DNA of 64,000 nucleotides. Origin: Sycon ciliatum. Taxonomy: Eukaryota > Porifera > Calcarea > Leucosolenida > Sycettidae. Positions 51,057-61,786 of this stretch are shown here, piece after piece (positions within the stretch are counted from its first letter, which is position 1; each line of letters opens with the position of its first letter). A program made the position numbers and the translations under genes. The notes below the pieces were generated by a model. The model ran no database searches. It had not been told where the DNA came from and worked only from the letters and a program-made list of their open reading frames with translations. The DNA lies in assembly GCF_964019385.1 (NCBI RefSeq), contig NC_088655.1, forward strand, positions 17,501 through 81,500. Direction: 5' to 3'.

Positions 51057-52344
51057 ATTTATTTATTTATTTTTATTTATTTCACTCAACTCGTGGTTCA
51101 TGACCAATTGGCACGCAAAGTGCGAGAGAGGGGTGATAGCCAACCACGGCAAGAAAAGAAAAGAAAGGAATATAGAAAAAGAGAAGAAAGAAGGATAGAC
51201 AAGAATCCAGCAATGAGATTCTATCGTACTACATTATGCGATCGGAGTGCATTTTTAAAGCTGGAAAGACATGTTGATGTCTTAACATGCTGGGGAAGTT
51301 GCAGCCAAAGGCTGTAGGACAAAAACAGAGGAGAGTTGGTAAATGCGGCTGAATTAGCACGGGGAAGTGAGAGACTATTACGAGTGGACCGGGACAGAGA
51401 AAACCAATTGAATACGGAGAGATGAATGGGAATTTTACCTAGGCGAATTCTGTGGATCAAAACGCAAAGCTGCTGTTTGCGATTATCTTGCAGTGGCTGG
51501 GTATTGCTGATACAATAGAGCTCAAGACTAGGAAATAAACGCTGCTTGTTAAAAAATATTTTAAGAAGAGATTTATGTTGGATTTCAAGTTTGTTCACAA
51601 GATGTTGACTTAGACTACACCAAGACTGACATGCATACTGGAAAAACAGGTAATAGATACGAGCGATAAAACATAGAACGGCATGTATGTGGCAAATGAG
51701 AACGATGAGGATATAGTATACCGAGAACACTACTAGTTTTCTTGCAAATATAGTCTACATGAGGAGCCCATGTTAGACAGTCGTCAATAATTATACCAAG
51801 GTGCTTATGTTCATGGACAATTTCTATGGTCGATGAGCTGCCAGGACATGATAAAGACACATTACAGAACTGATCACTAGCACCGCTACAGAAGAACATC
51901 ACTTTGGTCTTACTAGTGTTCGGTCTCAGCTTCCAAGTCGACATCCAAGAGATGGTGGAGTTTATCTTTTTCTGGAGGTCATTGACTAGCAATTGCTTGC
52001 AACTACTTGAAGCGGAAACTGTAGTGTCATCGGCGAACAGTGAAACATTAGGGACAGACATCGGTAGATCATTGACGTAGACTAAAAAGAATAGTGGCCC
52101 CAGGATTGACCCCTGTGGCACACCAGAATTACCCTGGGGAGACGAGAGGGTGTTGCCGACGCGTACAGCCTGTAACCTGTCAGTTAGGTAGCTTTCAAAG
52201 AAACAAAGCAGGTTGCCACCAATGCCATAGGCACCCAACTTGGCAATCAGGCCTCTATGCCAAACAGTGTCAAAGGCTTTCGCCAGGTCAAAGAAGCACA
52301 TGCCAGTATGTTCTTTCAAATGTCGGGACTGCATGATGTTTTGG
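51057..52344 (-). mobile_element. LINE-8, CR1/L2-like, 5'-truncated, inserted in LINE-7
   Basis: The 3' end at 51057 starts TTTATTTATTTATTTTTATT (plus sense) and contains GGGTGATAGCCAACCACGG (51131-51149), the 3' motif shared with LINE-1, -2 and -6. Coding (51221-52344, minus) has ICFFDL-type TGMCFFDLAKAFDTVWHRGL, NSGVPQGSILGPLFFLVYVN and the catalytic FADDTTVSAS, then a thumb. After a frame change near 51620-51730 comes the ending FTNSPLFLSYSLWLQLPQHV. The 5' truncation lies inside the RT. Flanks TATGGACTCGGATT and TTTGGATTAGGATT may be a diverged target duplication. Confidence 0.85.
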
Positions 52345-52393
52345 ATTAGGATTCGTGGTGGAAAAGCAGTTACTGCACCGGATATATAGATAT
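52345..52393 (+). pseudogene. LINE-7 fragment between LINE-8 and SINE-1
   Basis: Encodes FGLGFVVEKQLLHRIYRY, which joins the upstream HYGLG segment to the downstream YWQVSDHIAVLQ once the insertions are taken out. Confidence 0.6.
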
Positions 52394-52758
52394 ACCAACG
52401 CATATGGCCGATTGGTTTGCAGGCCTGCCTGCGAATCATGAGGTCCCGAGTTCAAGACCCGCGCTGGTAGCAGGGAGCGTGTAAAAAGACTTTTTACGCG
52501 TGCTGAACTGCGCCGACACCCACGGTCAACTGGGTACTCACAGCTCGGAGTGAGAATAACAAGGATGCAGTTTACAGGGTTATGGGCCGTTACACGCCCG
52601 ATTGGTTGAGAGAATAACCTCCTCTCCCCTGACTCACTTGTGAGGTCTGCATTCGCCACTAAGGTTAATAGGCATAGTGGTGGCCTGCGGATGCGAAGGC
52701 TAGTTTGTGTGTTTCTGAACATTCAAGCGATGCCGACGCGGATCCCGCGAATATTATT
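52394..52758 (+). mobile_element. SINE-1 (tRNA-derived), 12-bp target duplication
   Basis: 365 bp flanked by ATATATAGATAT (52382-52393 and 52759-52770). The head has A box TGGCCGATTGG and B box GAGTTCAAGACCC at tRNA spacing. The body contains ACGCGTGCTG, then CACGGTCAACTGGGTAC and GGATGCAG, a segment shared with SINE-2. Tail ends ATATTATTAT. Confidence 0.75.
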
Positions 52759-52770
52759 ATATATAGATAT

Positions 52771-54555
52771 TGGCAGGTGTCGGACCATATCGCCGTGCTA
52801 CAGTTATGGCTCTCCGGGAGAGCGCTGTGCTCATTTGTGAATGTCTACGCCCCGACGTCAACACGCGTTGCAGCAGACCATTCATGCCTAGACGAGTTCT
52901 ACAACAGCTTGCTGGAAACAATTCAAAAACTAAGGTCTTCATCGCTGCTGTTCCTGATGGGAGACTTCAACGCAAAACTTCGGAAACGACCACCCAGTGA
53001 CTGCCACTCCATATCCTATGCTGGTTCACACTCAAGGGGCCATCGCAACTACAGCGGCCAGACTTTGGCTGATTTCGCGTCCAGCAATTACCTATTTGCC
53101 TGTAACACGGCGTTTCAGCACCGTGCAGAACATATCACCACATGGACAGGCTGGCGCCACAACCCTAGTGGAGGTCCACATTTACCCATTTACAACCAAA
53201 TAGATTATATCCTTTGCCGTCACAGTGAAAGGCTTGTGGTGACGGATGCCAGATCATACGCCGGGACAAGCTTAGAAAGCGATCACCGTCTTGTGCTGGC
53301 AAACCTCAACCTGACAAAGTTGTACAATAAGCTCAAGAGGCCCCCAGTAGCCATATCCAGCAATGCAAAATTCAATATATCGGAATTCAGTGACCCGACC
53401 AGGAAAGCAAAGTACAGAGAGGCTATCAACGAACATCTACAGGACCTCGGCAGAGAGCAGGAAGGTGTCAGTGCGGAGCAACATCTGCAGTATATTGTGA
53501 ACGCTATGAGTGAGGCAGCAAACACATCGGTGGGCAGTGTCCCTAAAACAAACAAGACGCATAGAAATGGCTTCAGCGGGGAAATTGAAAAGCTAGCAGC
53601 AGAGAAACGAAAACTGCGTCTCGACATTACGGTTTGCAGAGATGGAACGAAGGTAAAAGAAATGAAAACACGACGCAACAGGCTGGCACACCAAATTCGC
53701 CGGGAATGCCTCAAGTTAGCATCGACTGGACTGGACGAACGTGTAGCTGAAATAGACCAAATGAAAGACGACGCAAAAATGTTCAAAGCAACACGACTAC
53801 TGCGCCGACAGCAGCAGTCACCAGTTGTGGTTGAAGACTCTGATGGCAAACTCATTGCACAACCTAGTGAATCAGTCGAAGCATTAAGGCAACACTTCCG
53901 TGCTATATTCTGTGATCCTGCTCTGGAGTCATCTAGGCTCTTTCGGACAGAGGAAGACCTTAAAAACCCTATAAAGCAGACAGAGGTACATGCCGCAGCT
54001 AAGCGCTTGAATAATGGCCGAGCTTCGGGACCAGATGGGATACCTGCTGAACTTATCAAATATGGAACACCAGCACTGTTCTCGAACATTGCCACTACAT
54101 TCAACAATTATGCCAAAGACAAATCACTCAAGCTAGGCGATGGGCTACTGATCCAGATACCAAAGCCGGGAAAGAAAAGAGGTCCTACTGGAAATGTAAG
54201 GCCAGTTACCCTGTTGAACACCCTACGTAAACTTCTTTCATTGGTCATCCTGACGCGGATCAAGCCAGCTATCAACGGGTACTTGTCACTGAACCAGAGC
54301 GGGTTCCGGTCAGGGAGAAGTACTGGAGACGTGGTATATAGCTATCGGTGGTTATCAGCAAGATGCCAACGGGTTGCGTCGGAGATCTCAATCTTAGGCA
54401 TTCATATGTCAAAGGCATTTGACACTATATCGAGGGTCAGGCTGATCGATATACTGTCATCAGTCATTGATCATGATGAGCTGCACATCATCCGGTGCCT
54501 TCTGACAGACACCACAATAAAAGTAAAGCTGAATAACATTCTCAGCCAACCATTA
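52771..54555 (+). pseudogene. LINE-7 ORF2, endonuclease end and RT
   Basis: Long open frame. APE: QVSDHIAVLQLWLSGRALCS, FVNVYAPTSTRV, LFLMGDFNAKLRKR, ESDHRLVLANLNLTKLY. A charged linker of about 200 residues (KTRRNRLAHQIRRECLKLAS). RT: GRASGPDGIPAELIKYGTPA, RPVTLLNTLRKLLSLVILTR, QSGFRSGRSTGDVVYSYRWL, ILGIHMSKAFDTISRVRLID. The frame stays open to SINE-2, which is inserted after LNNILSQPLS. The clade is not CR1-like (KPG-x-x-GP-x-x-N-x-RPV and the long Cys-poor C-terminus differ); it is an APE-type LINE of uncertain clade. Confidence 0.85.
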
Positions 54556-54857
54556 AGTAAAGTAAATTATCGTATCCGTTCCCGAAGGGAACTCACGACG
54601 GCCGCTAACACCCGATAAACCCTAGCGGCAGATACAGCGCCTAACGGTAGGGGTGAGTGGGTAAGTCTCACAACCACTGGCACAAGTGCCGAAAGCGACC
54701 CCATTAGCTGCATCCATGTACCCCTTGTGCCTGGCCACAAGTTCCCAGTTGACTGTGGGTAGCAGCACGGCTGGAAAAACCGCTCCCAGGCAGGACTTGA
54801 ACCAGGTACCTCTCGTATCTCAATCATGGTCTTTGACCAACCCACTGTGCCTGCCTG
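54556..54857 (-). mobile_element. SINE-2 (tRNA-derived), 10-bp target duplication
   Basis: 302 bp between two copies of CCAACCATTA (54546-54555, 54858-54867), in the middle of LINE-7 RT. Minus strand: head with B box GGTTCAAGTCC, body ACCCACAGTCAACTGGGAAC and GGATGCAG shared with SINE-1, 3' end ...CGATAATTTACTTTACT. Confidence 0.85.
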
Positions 54858-54867
54858 CCAACCATTA

Positions 54868-55782
54868 GTCACACATAATGGAACCCCACAAGGTGATTCT
54901 CTATCGCCAGTCCTGTTTACTGTCTACCTCGAGGCTGCATTGAGGTTGATTCGAGAGCGACTCTCACCGCGACCAGCATTGGATATTCAGCTTCAATTGC
55001 CCAATGAAACAGCGTATGCGGATGACGTAGACTTCATCAGCACCAGCCTACAATATTTGCACGACAATCAACCCATACTATCATCCTCGTTAGCGGAATA
55101 CAATTTAAAAATGAAAGAAGCCAAAACCGAATATACTACAATCAAAAGAGAAAAGGACAGAGTAGACGAGCGATGGCGGAACACGGTCAAACTGGGATCG
55201 ATGCTTGGAGTGGAGGAAGATATCAGTCGGAGAAAACGTCTAGCAACATGTGCCTTACATCAGCTGTGGGTGATATGGCTAAGAGGTCACCATGCCCGTG
55301 AACCCCTTCGGATTAGGTTATACAGCAGCTTTATTCTCCCAATACTTCTTTATAACTGCGGAACATGGAGCCTGACAGAGACTCAAGAAAAGAAACTTGA
55401 CTCGTTCCACCGCCAGCAGTTACGAGCAGTCATAGGGGTCAAATATCCCCGTATAATACGCAATGAAGCACTGTACAAGCGCACTGGCTCCAAGTCACTC
55501 AGCAGAATCATCCAGTCTGCTAGGTGGAGAATGCTTGGCCACATGCTTCGACTAGACACCTCATCCCCGGTCCAGCAGGCTATGTCAGCATACTTTCAAC
55601 CAGGAAGCTCAGGGTTCCGAGGCCGCCCGAGAACAACCCTCCCGCGATCTATCAACAACGACCTGAAAAATTCCAGATCCACAAACTCCCTCACATCACA
55701 CGAGGATCTAGTTGCACTGAGGCAGCTTGCCCAGGATCGTCGAAAGTGGAAGGAACTAATGTGTGCTGTGTGTAGTGGCTGA
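54868..55782 (+). pseudogene. LINE-7 ORF2 C-terminal half
   Basis: Resumes the RT at HNGTPQGDSLSPVLFTVYLE with the catalytic YADDVDFISTS. Then the thumb (KLGSMLGVEEDISRRKRLAT, HQLWVIWLRGHHAREPLRIR) and C-terminal region (LYNCGTWSLTETQEKKLDSF, HRQQLRAVIGVKYPRIIRNE, RWRMLGHMLRLDTSSPVQQA). Stop TGA at 55780-55782. Intact apart from the SINE-2 insertion at its start, so LINE-7 was coding-competent here when SINE-2 arrived. Confidence 0.85.
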
Positions 55783-55794
55783 AGTTATACAATT

Positions 55795-55912
55795 ACACTA
55801 GATACTCTAACAATAATATCGGATACAATTACACTAGATACTCTAGATGCTAGATACTAGATACTCTAGATACTAGATCATCTAGATACTAGATACTCTA
55901 GATACTCTAACA
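55795..55912. repeat. (ACTAGATACTCT)n minisatellite
   Basis: Variable tandem units of ACTAGATACTCTAG following the LINE-7 stop. It probably grew from the LINE-7 3' tail. Confidence 0.85.
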
Positions 55913-55959
55913 ATTTTATCACTATGATAATAATTACCACATCAAATGCTGCAGAGACC

Positions 55960-56315
55960 TATCCAGAATCGGCAATATGCTGGCCCTGGCCTGGAGATCT
56001 GCAACTGCAATCGGTTTCTACTTTGCAATATTAACGGATTAGTCCCTTTGTCGATTGATGGATCAATCGGAACCAACGCATTCGTCACTCCGATTAGTAA
56101 CTTCGGCTCTGCTCTGTTTTGTTTTGAACTGTATACGTATGTTTAACTCATTGTATTTCTTTGTATTCTGTATCTCGTTATCGTTATCTTTTCCTCTAGC
56201 CCTCTCGCTTAGGATGAGCTTTCTTTTTTATGGCAGCTTAAGCGAAGGCTATATACCTGCTTTATGCAGGTTGATGCCAACGCGAACAAGCAAAATAATA
56301 AATAATAAATAATGA
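55960..56315 (+). repeat. probable LINE 3' UTR tail with (AATAAT)n
   Basis: No coding sequence. Ends AAAATAATAAATAATAAATA near 56292-56315 after a GC-balanced, T-rich stretch, as in 5'-truncated LINE copies. Confidence 0.35.
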
Positions 56316-56384
56316 TAAATATAATACCTCCCATAGACCAATGCTTTGACCAAAACTGCATTTGTTGACAGCTCTGAAGTTTGT

Positions 56385-56490
56385 CGGGATTATTAGCAAG
56401 TTTGCAAGAATACCACTCAAAACGTTCCTGGGGTCCAAAAGATACTGGGAACGTAGGAAAAAAGCCAACATGGAATGAGGGATTATGGCT
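56385..56490 (-). repeat. dispersed repeat, copy 2
   Basis: Inverted relative of 50590-50705. Further GGGTCC...GGA(A/C)CC motifs at 56611-56628 and 56771-56787 suggest that more of the same family covers 56320-56810. Confidence 0.55.
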
Positions 56491-57109
56491 GTAGAAGAAC
56501 ATTTTCTTGGAGGGCCTCATACTTCAGTGGATGTCATCCATGTATTCGGTGACCATGGAGATAAATACCAAAACTATCGCAATTGTTGCACTTCTGTGTG
56601 TACTTTGTTACTGGGTCCATTTGGAACCCGCCCGCATTTTCGCAATAAAAGTGAAATCCATCATGAAATTCTAGCCCAGGCTATTATTTTATTTATCTCG
56701 GTTATTGTGTTGTTGAGAAATACATGAAGTTTCAGGGAGATGACGCAGCAAAGTAAAAAAATCATACCCTTGGGGTCCGTTTGGACCCCACAATCCGGAA
56801 TGAGAGATAATGGATGTGATCATAACAACCGTTGTGTGGAGAAAATGAACCAAATGATCAACTGGTTGGCTCTATGTGCCACATCGAAAGCATTATCTTT
56901 GTCACATGGGCATTATTTTGATTGTTGATACTGTGCACTCCTGTTACATTGTTGCCATGTACATGCACTAGCAGTAATGTACCTCCGTTGTCTTGAATGA
57001 AACGAATCTATAGGTGCTGAGGAAAGGTGTGATAATTTATGAGGCCTAGTCAAGTTTGTGGATGTGCTGTGGGAGCTACACGTGCAGATGTTGTTGCGGT
57101 CAAAATCTA

Positions 57110-57285
57110 ACTTACCTACTCGTGAACCTTCCAAGTTGGAAGGCTATTGGTTGCGCACTGGATATGTATTAGAGCTAGGTGCCAGACGGTTGAATTTCTC
57201 AGTACTGCGGCCTGTCTTGTTCTGTGCCCTGTTATCGCACTTTCTGACTGCTGAATATCGACAGTGATGGACAGTTGCTTCATAA
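57110..57285 (-). repeat. dispersed CCTTCCAACTT repeat, copy
   Basis: CCTTCCAAGTTGGAAGGCTA (57128-57147) and CTGTGCCCTGTTATCGCACT (57221-57240) correspond in inverted sense to units at 26280-26420 and 60960-61070. Confidence 0.6.
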
Positions 57286-57355
57286 CTCATTCCCATGTTT
57301 TCTCTCTTCTGTTCTACAATATTCCTACTCCTATTATACTCTGTTTGTACTGCAG

Positions 57356-57646
57356 TACCCAGTTCAGGTCCGCAGTCTATGAACGCCTCAAGTCGTGAGT
57401 CAGAGATTGTCCTCACTTGGAATCCGCCTGCAGAAATTCATCAGAATGGTATTATTACACGCTACAAGATTTCCGTCATTAATATAACGGGAAGTAAAAT
57501 CCATGAAAAGTTTGTGTTTGGTAACCTCACCACCAACACGCTGAGTAAACTTCAACCACACACCAATTACACAATCTCAGTATCTGCAGCCACATCAGAA
57601 GGGTTTGGTCCTGCTACATCCATTTCAGTCGCGACACGTCAAGTTT
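57356..57646 (+). CDS. host gene exon: fibronectin III domain
   Basis: Candidate 291-base exon (97 codons). Pyrimidine-rich acceptor ending TGTACTGCAG at 57355; donor GTAAGT at 57647; both phase 1. Complete FN3 domain: PSSGPQSMNASSRESEIVLT, then WNPPAEIHQNGIITRYKISV (strand B Trp and strand C Tyr), LSKLQPHTNYTISVSAATSE and GFGPATSISVATRQV. All hallmark residues (W, Y-x-I/V, L-x-P-x-T-x-Y, G-x-G) are present. An open ATG 61 bases upstream adds a hydrophobic stretch, but it overlaps the acceptor tract and is not needed. Extracellular adhesion or receptor protein. Confidence 0.85.
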
Positions 57647-57880
57647 GTAAGTGGACAGATGTCATGGTATGGTTTGGGCATTTGCTATGGCATGCTCTTT
57701 TCCCTTCATTATTATCATAGCTGTGATTTCGTTATGGAGTAAACAATCACCAGACCATTGGCATTGGCTGGAGAGGTCATGAATGTAAAGCCAGACACAA
57801 ATAGGGAAGACAAACAAACTGGTTATTGATCAGAGGCAAAGGGAAAAGAAAAAGGAAGAAAATAATAGAAGTACAGTGTG

Positions 57881-58052
57881 TGTCACGCTATAACTACCTG
57901 GTGGTTTTAGTGTTATTCATTGTTCATTCATTCATTGTTCATTGTTTAGTTAGTCGATGGAAGTGAAATATACTCTTGAGAATAATAGTTGTCCTCGTGC
58001 CGTGTGGGGTCGTTCGTTCCTGATACTTAAGAGAACCAGAGGGTTCACAACA
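57881..58052 (+). repeat. LTR-D 5' LTR
   Basis: 172 bp; contains TTCATTGTTCATTCATTCAT and ends AGAGGGTTCACAACA. Confidence 0.8.
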
Positions 58053-58083
58053 TTTGGCGACCACGCCAGGATACGAAGCGAGC

Positions 58084-58989
58084 ATGGCACAGGAACTATG
58101 GATCATTGAAGCCAGCTTTATCGCTAACGGAATTCGGTATGGATTTGAAGGCGATAGGTTGAGAGAATACGTGGAGAAGAGGCTCTGACAGAGCGAGGAG
58201 TTTGAAGAGCGCAGTGCTAGACGGCAAGAGGGTGCGCTCCGCACAGAGTTTAACGAAAAGCTCAAGAAGATGGACGAGCGCATCGCTGTCAGTACATATT
58301 ATGAGGAAGCAAAGCAAGATTTGCTTGCCTCGCCCGGAAGGACGCCGGACAAGGCGTGTAAGACTTTGCTTACAGACAAGCAGCGGTCAGAAGAGTATTC
58401 GAAGCCAGTGGGAGGATCAGATCCAAGGCCCACTGCGTCGGTGCAGAGCATGGCGACATCGGTCGGAGACGCTCAGAAGCAGCTGGAGTCTCGGCCGAAG
58501 GACGTAGAGGCGCAAGACGTAGAGGCGCAAGACGTAGAGGCGCAAGACGTAGAGGCGCAAGACGTAGAAGCGCAAGACGTACAGGCACAAGACGTAGAAG
58601 CGCAAGACGTAGAAGCGCAAGGCGTAGAAGCTAAGGAAATGAGAAGGGCGATACTGGTTAGCACGGTGGAGGTCAACGGCGAGACTGCGTGGAACACGGA
58701 GATCGGATGTATGTTATCTGGTCCAGCGTCCGCCCCACGAGGCAGTGGCCCAGTGACTGTGTCATGTGTGACAGCCCAGATCTGCAAGCTTGGTGAAATT
58801 ATCGGTTGTGTGTTGTCTGGTGCAGCATCCGCCCCACGTCGAAGTGGACCGGTAACCATGTCGTGTGTGACAGCTCACAGCGGGAAGCTTCGCGAAATCG
58901 AGTTGGCCGAAGTGGTGGGCATTAGTGATATTCTACCATGGCCACCACCGCAGCAGCAGATAACGCGTAGGAAGCCCCAAATCGTTTGA
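58084..58989 (+). pseudogene. LTR-D gag-like frame with VEAQD repeats
   Basis: Starts ATG 58084 (MAQELWIIEASFIANGIRYG), with a TGA at 58186-58188, and continues in frame as QSEEFEERSARRQEGALRTE to TGA 58987-58989. It has a charged, helix-forming N-terminal half, then nine tandem VEAQD-type pentapeptides (58501-58625, 15-bp units). After that come two 34-residue repeats with GPVTVSCVTAQICKLGEI and GPVTMSCVTAHSGKLREI. No protease, RT or zinc knuckle. Position after a primer site argues for a gag-derived product; its family is not recognised. Confidence 0.55.
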
Positions 58990-59229
58990 CTTGTGAGTTG
59001 TTGTGCGGCGGTGAGAAGCCCTTTGGTGGGGAGAATGTTGTGAAACCACAAGTTCTCGAGAGTGAAAGGCCTTCTCGCTTGTGACATTGTGTTCGTTCCA
59101 ATGCAGTTGTATCCCGACGCCGCCGTACCGCTGATGTTTACAACGTGGCATACGCTACATGCGCTATGTGCGGTTTTGCTGGGTGCGCTGTTGTTGTATG
59201 TGGTATGTGTATGCTTTTCTCATATACGC

Positions 59230-59408
59230 TGTCATTTTCACGCTATAACTACCTGGTGGTTTTAGTGTTATTCATTGTTCATTCATTCATTGTTCATTGT
59301 TTAGTTAGTCGATGGAAGTGAAATATACTGTTGAGAATAAATAGTTGCCCTCGTGCTGTTTGGGGTCGTTCGTTCCTGATACTTAAGAGAACCAGAGGGT
59401 TCACAACA
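59230..59408 (+). repeat. LTR-D 3' LTR
   Basis: 179 bp, near-identical to 57881-58052 with TTTTCA inserted near its start. Confidence 0.8.
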
Positions 59409-59936
59409 GTAATGTAATGCCTATAGTGCCTATAGTAATGTACTGCCTATAGTAATGTACTGCCTATAGTAATGTAATACAATATTCTGTTATGTTATGT
59501 TATGCTAAAAGGAGTGCGAACTTCTATTAGAACATTGCCACACACGCACACACAGACACACAGACACACAGCCACGCACACACATACGCATAGCGATAGA
59601 TTGAAATTACTGGTCCCATAGTTACGTGGCGAAGAGATGAGACTAAGAGAAGGCCGACAACATGACAGTCCCAGAGGCCCGTTGGGCATTCACTATACTG
59701 TCCGCCCACTGTGCGAGGATCCTCCGTTTCTATTCCTGCTGTTGATGACAATGTCGTTATTCTAGGCGAATGTGCGTTGCTCTATTTAACTTTACTTTGT
59801 CTTTGAGATACACTTAGCTTTACCATCCCCCCCCCCCCCCCTTAGCCCATTCACAAACCTGAAATGAGTGCTTCATTTACCTTGTCTATTCTTTATGCCC
59901 GCACATCTGCTTACTGTATCGGCATACTGGGTGCAG
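59409..59936. other. intron; short repeats only
   Basis: AGTAATGTA.TGCCTATAGT tandem at about 59409-59480, CA-rich stretch 59538-59590, run of C at 59826-59841. No coding sequence other than chance frames. Confidence 0.5.
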
Positions 59937-60230
59937 TACCATTAGCTGGTCCTAGTATAGAGACCACAATGGCTTTGTCTAGCTCATCTATCTATGTCAA
60001 CTGGTCAAGTCTAACACAAAAGGAACTGAATGGTGTTCTACAAGGTTATCAGGTGCAATACATAGATGCCGATGGCAAGAACAAATTGGTAGAAGTGAAT
60101 GCCACAGTTACATCAGCCATTCTGACCAACCTCACTGCGCACACTGCATACAACATCTCTGTGAAGGCTAGAATTGAAAATGGGTATGGTCCTTTTGGAG
60201 TACCAACATCACAAAGAACGGCAGAAGATG
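59937..60230 (+). CDS. host gene exon: fibronectin III domain
   Basis: Candidate 294-base exon (98 codons). Acceptor ACTGGGTGCAG ends at 59936; donor GTAAGTTATA starts at 60231; both phase 1. FN3 hallmarks: GPSIETTMALSSSSIYVNWS (strand B Trp), LNGVLQGYQVQYIDADGK (strand C Tyr), ILTNLTAHTAYNISVKARIE and NGYGPFGVPTSQRTAEDG. Closely resembles the 57356-57646 exon in length, phase and layout, and both acceptors are followed by T-A-C-C-C/A, giving V-P at the domain start. Next exon of the same gene. Confidence 0.85.
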
Positions 60231-60663
60231 GTAAGTTATAGATACAAGTCCAAAGATTTGATCCAATACAATTTGACCTGGCTGTGATGAGATTGATTTT
60301 AGCGTTAATACTGTCTCACTCTCTTTGAATGTGGAAGTAAGGTTGAGAGTTGTGGCGCGGGTTGGAAGACAGTTGAATGAATGATTGGATTTGACAACCA
60401 TCTTACAATGTTTAAAAAATAATGGTTTTATAAGTTATCCGTTTTTGTCCAACATTACCAATTATAAGCATGATACTGGTGAGTCACAGCATGCAACAAT
60501 TGGCACAACACTGACTGAATTTTATCTCGGGGGTATCATTCGCTCTCCATCCGAGACTACTTTTACGATGTGTAATTAGTATTTTGGCTACTAAATCACT
60601 AGATCTTTTAACCATGTTGAGGTACTGTGGAATTTGAAACTCGGATATTGAGCCAATAATAAA
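60231..60663. other. intron or 3' side of host gene; nothing recognised
   Basis: AT-rich; no further exon recognised. Confidence 0.3.
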
Positions 60664-60832
60664 AGTAGAAAGGAAAAGGACATATGGAAACGAGTTAAGA
60701 GTAACTCTCCACCACTGTAACTAGATACTATTATACAGTCAGAAAGTGCAACAACTGACTGTATATAGTATCTAGTTACAGTGGTGGAGAGTTACTCTTA
60801 ACTTGTTTCCATATGTCCTTTTCCTTTCTACT
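60664..60832. repeat. long hairpin (76/75-bp arms)
   Basis: Arms 60664-60739 and 60758-60832 are reverse complements with one substitution and one single-base indel; loop 18 bases. Carries AGTAGAAAGGAAAAGGACAT at the base. Part of it (CTGTAACTAGATACTA, CAGTCAGAAAGTGC) belongs to the dispersed repeat. Confidence 0.95.
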
Positions 60833-60959
60833 GTGGAATTGCATGCCATTTCGCGCTTTTCCTGCCAATTGCAATATTAATTGAATATTTAAACTCGATA
60901 CTAAGGCAGTAATAAAATGTAAAAAAGAGAAGAAACACATGAGAACAAGTTATGCAGCA

Positions 60960-61545
60960 ACTATCCACGACTGTAACAAGATGATAAACGGTCAGAAAGT
61001 GCGATAATAGGGCACAAAACTGACAGGCTACTGAGACATTCAGCGACCCGAGCCCTAGCTCTAACACAACTCCAGTGTTAGAGCTAGGTCTCGGGTCGCT
61101 TGTTCGCATAGCTTCCCCTTTTATTGATCTTCCCATCTCTTGAGCCACACAAGTTGTGTGGAATGTTGCTTTGCGTTCTGGAATCGTGGTTTGACCGTAT
61201 TGTCCAATGGTCTTGCCAGTATCGTCATCGACATGCATGAACATCCACCAACGTCCTTCACAGCTGAGATTTTCAGCTCGTGCTTATCTTGGTTGCGCTC
61301 ACCTTCCCCTCCTTATGTTATTTCTATAACTTAGAACCTTCCAAGTTGGAAGGCTGTTGGAGTGCGCATCCAAGATGTGCTAGAGCTGTTAGCCAGTTAG
61401 TTGTAGAACGTCAGTACCGTCGGTCAGTGTCGTGCAATGCTATCGCATGAGCTGATTGTTTAGTAACTGGTGGTGTTACTAGACAGTATAGCGTAACTTG
61501 TAGTTCCTTGGTCTTTCTCCTTTGTATAAATTAAACCTTGGCTCT
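60960..61545. repeat. dispersed CCTTCCAACTT repeat, compound copy with hairpin
   Basis: 60960-61070 matches the unit at 26280-26420. 61043-61067 and 61075-61099 form a 25-bp hairpin (one mismatch, 7-base loop) from GCGACCCGAG...CTCTAACAC. 61332-61545 is the inverted copy of 25955-26157. Between them (61100-61325) there is no recognised coding sequence. Confidence 0.65.
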
Positions 61546-61786
61546 CCATCTGAGTCAATTACTATTATTATTATTATTTCTCCTTTATTCACTTCTTTCG
61601 AAGGCGATAAGCCAGACCCACCGGGAAATATTTCCATGGGTGGGACAGCAAAAAGAAAGTGAAAAAACAAAAACAAAAATAAATAATTTGAAAGTAGGAC
61701 GGAGGCAGAAAATATTACAAAAAAAGTATTGTCTACGCATGCATCTACGCAAGAGTCACCACCAGCCAATTAGGACATGTGTCAAA

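Larger units (their letters stand above)
57881..59408 (+). mobile_element. LTR-D: non-autonomous LTR retrotransposon
   Basis: Direct repeats 57881-58052 and 59230-59408 (TGTCA...TTCACAACA, differing by a 6-base indel and a handful of substitutions) enclose 1.18 kb. Just after the first, TTTGGCGACCACGCCAGG resembles a primer-binding site, and a gag-like reading frame follows. There is no pol. No matching target duplication was found. It lies in the intron between two FN3 exons. Confidence 0.75.

Noticed and set aside
59538-59590. Repetitive Cys/Val-rich peptide
   Set aside because: Translation of a CA-rich microsatellite.
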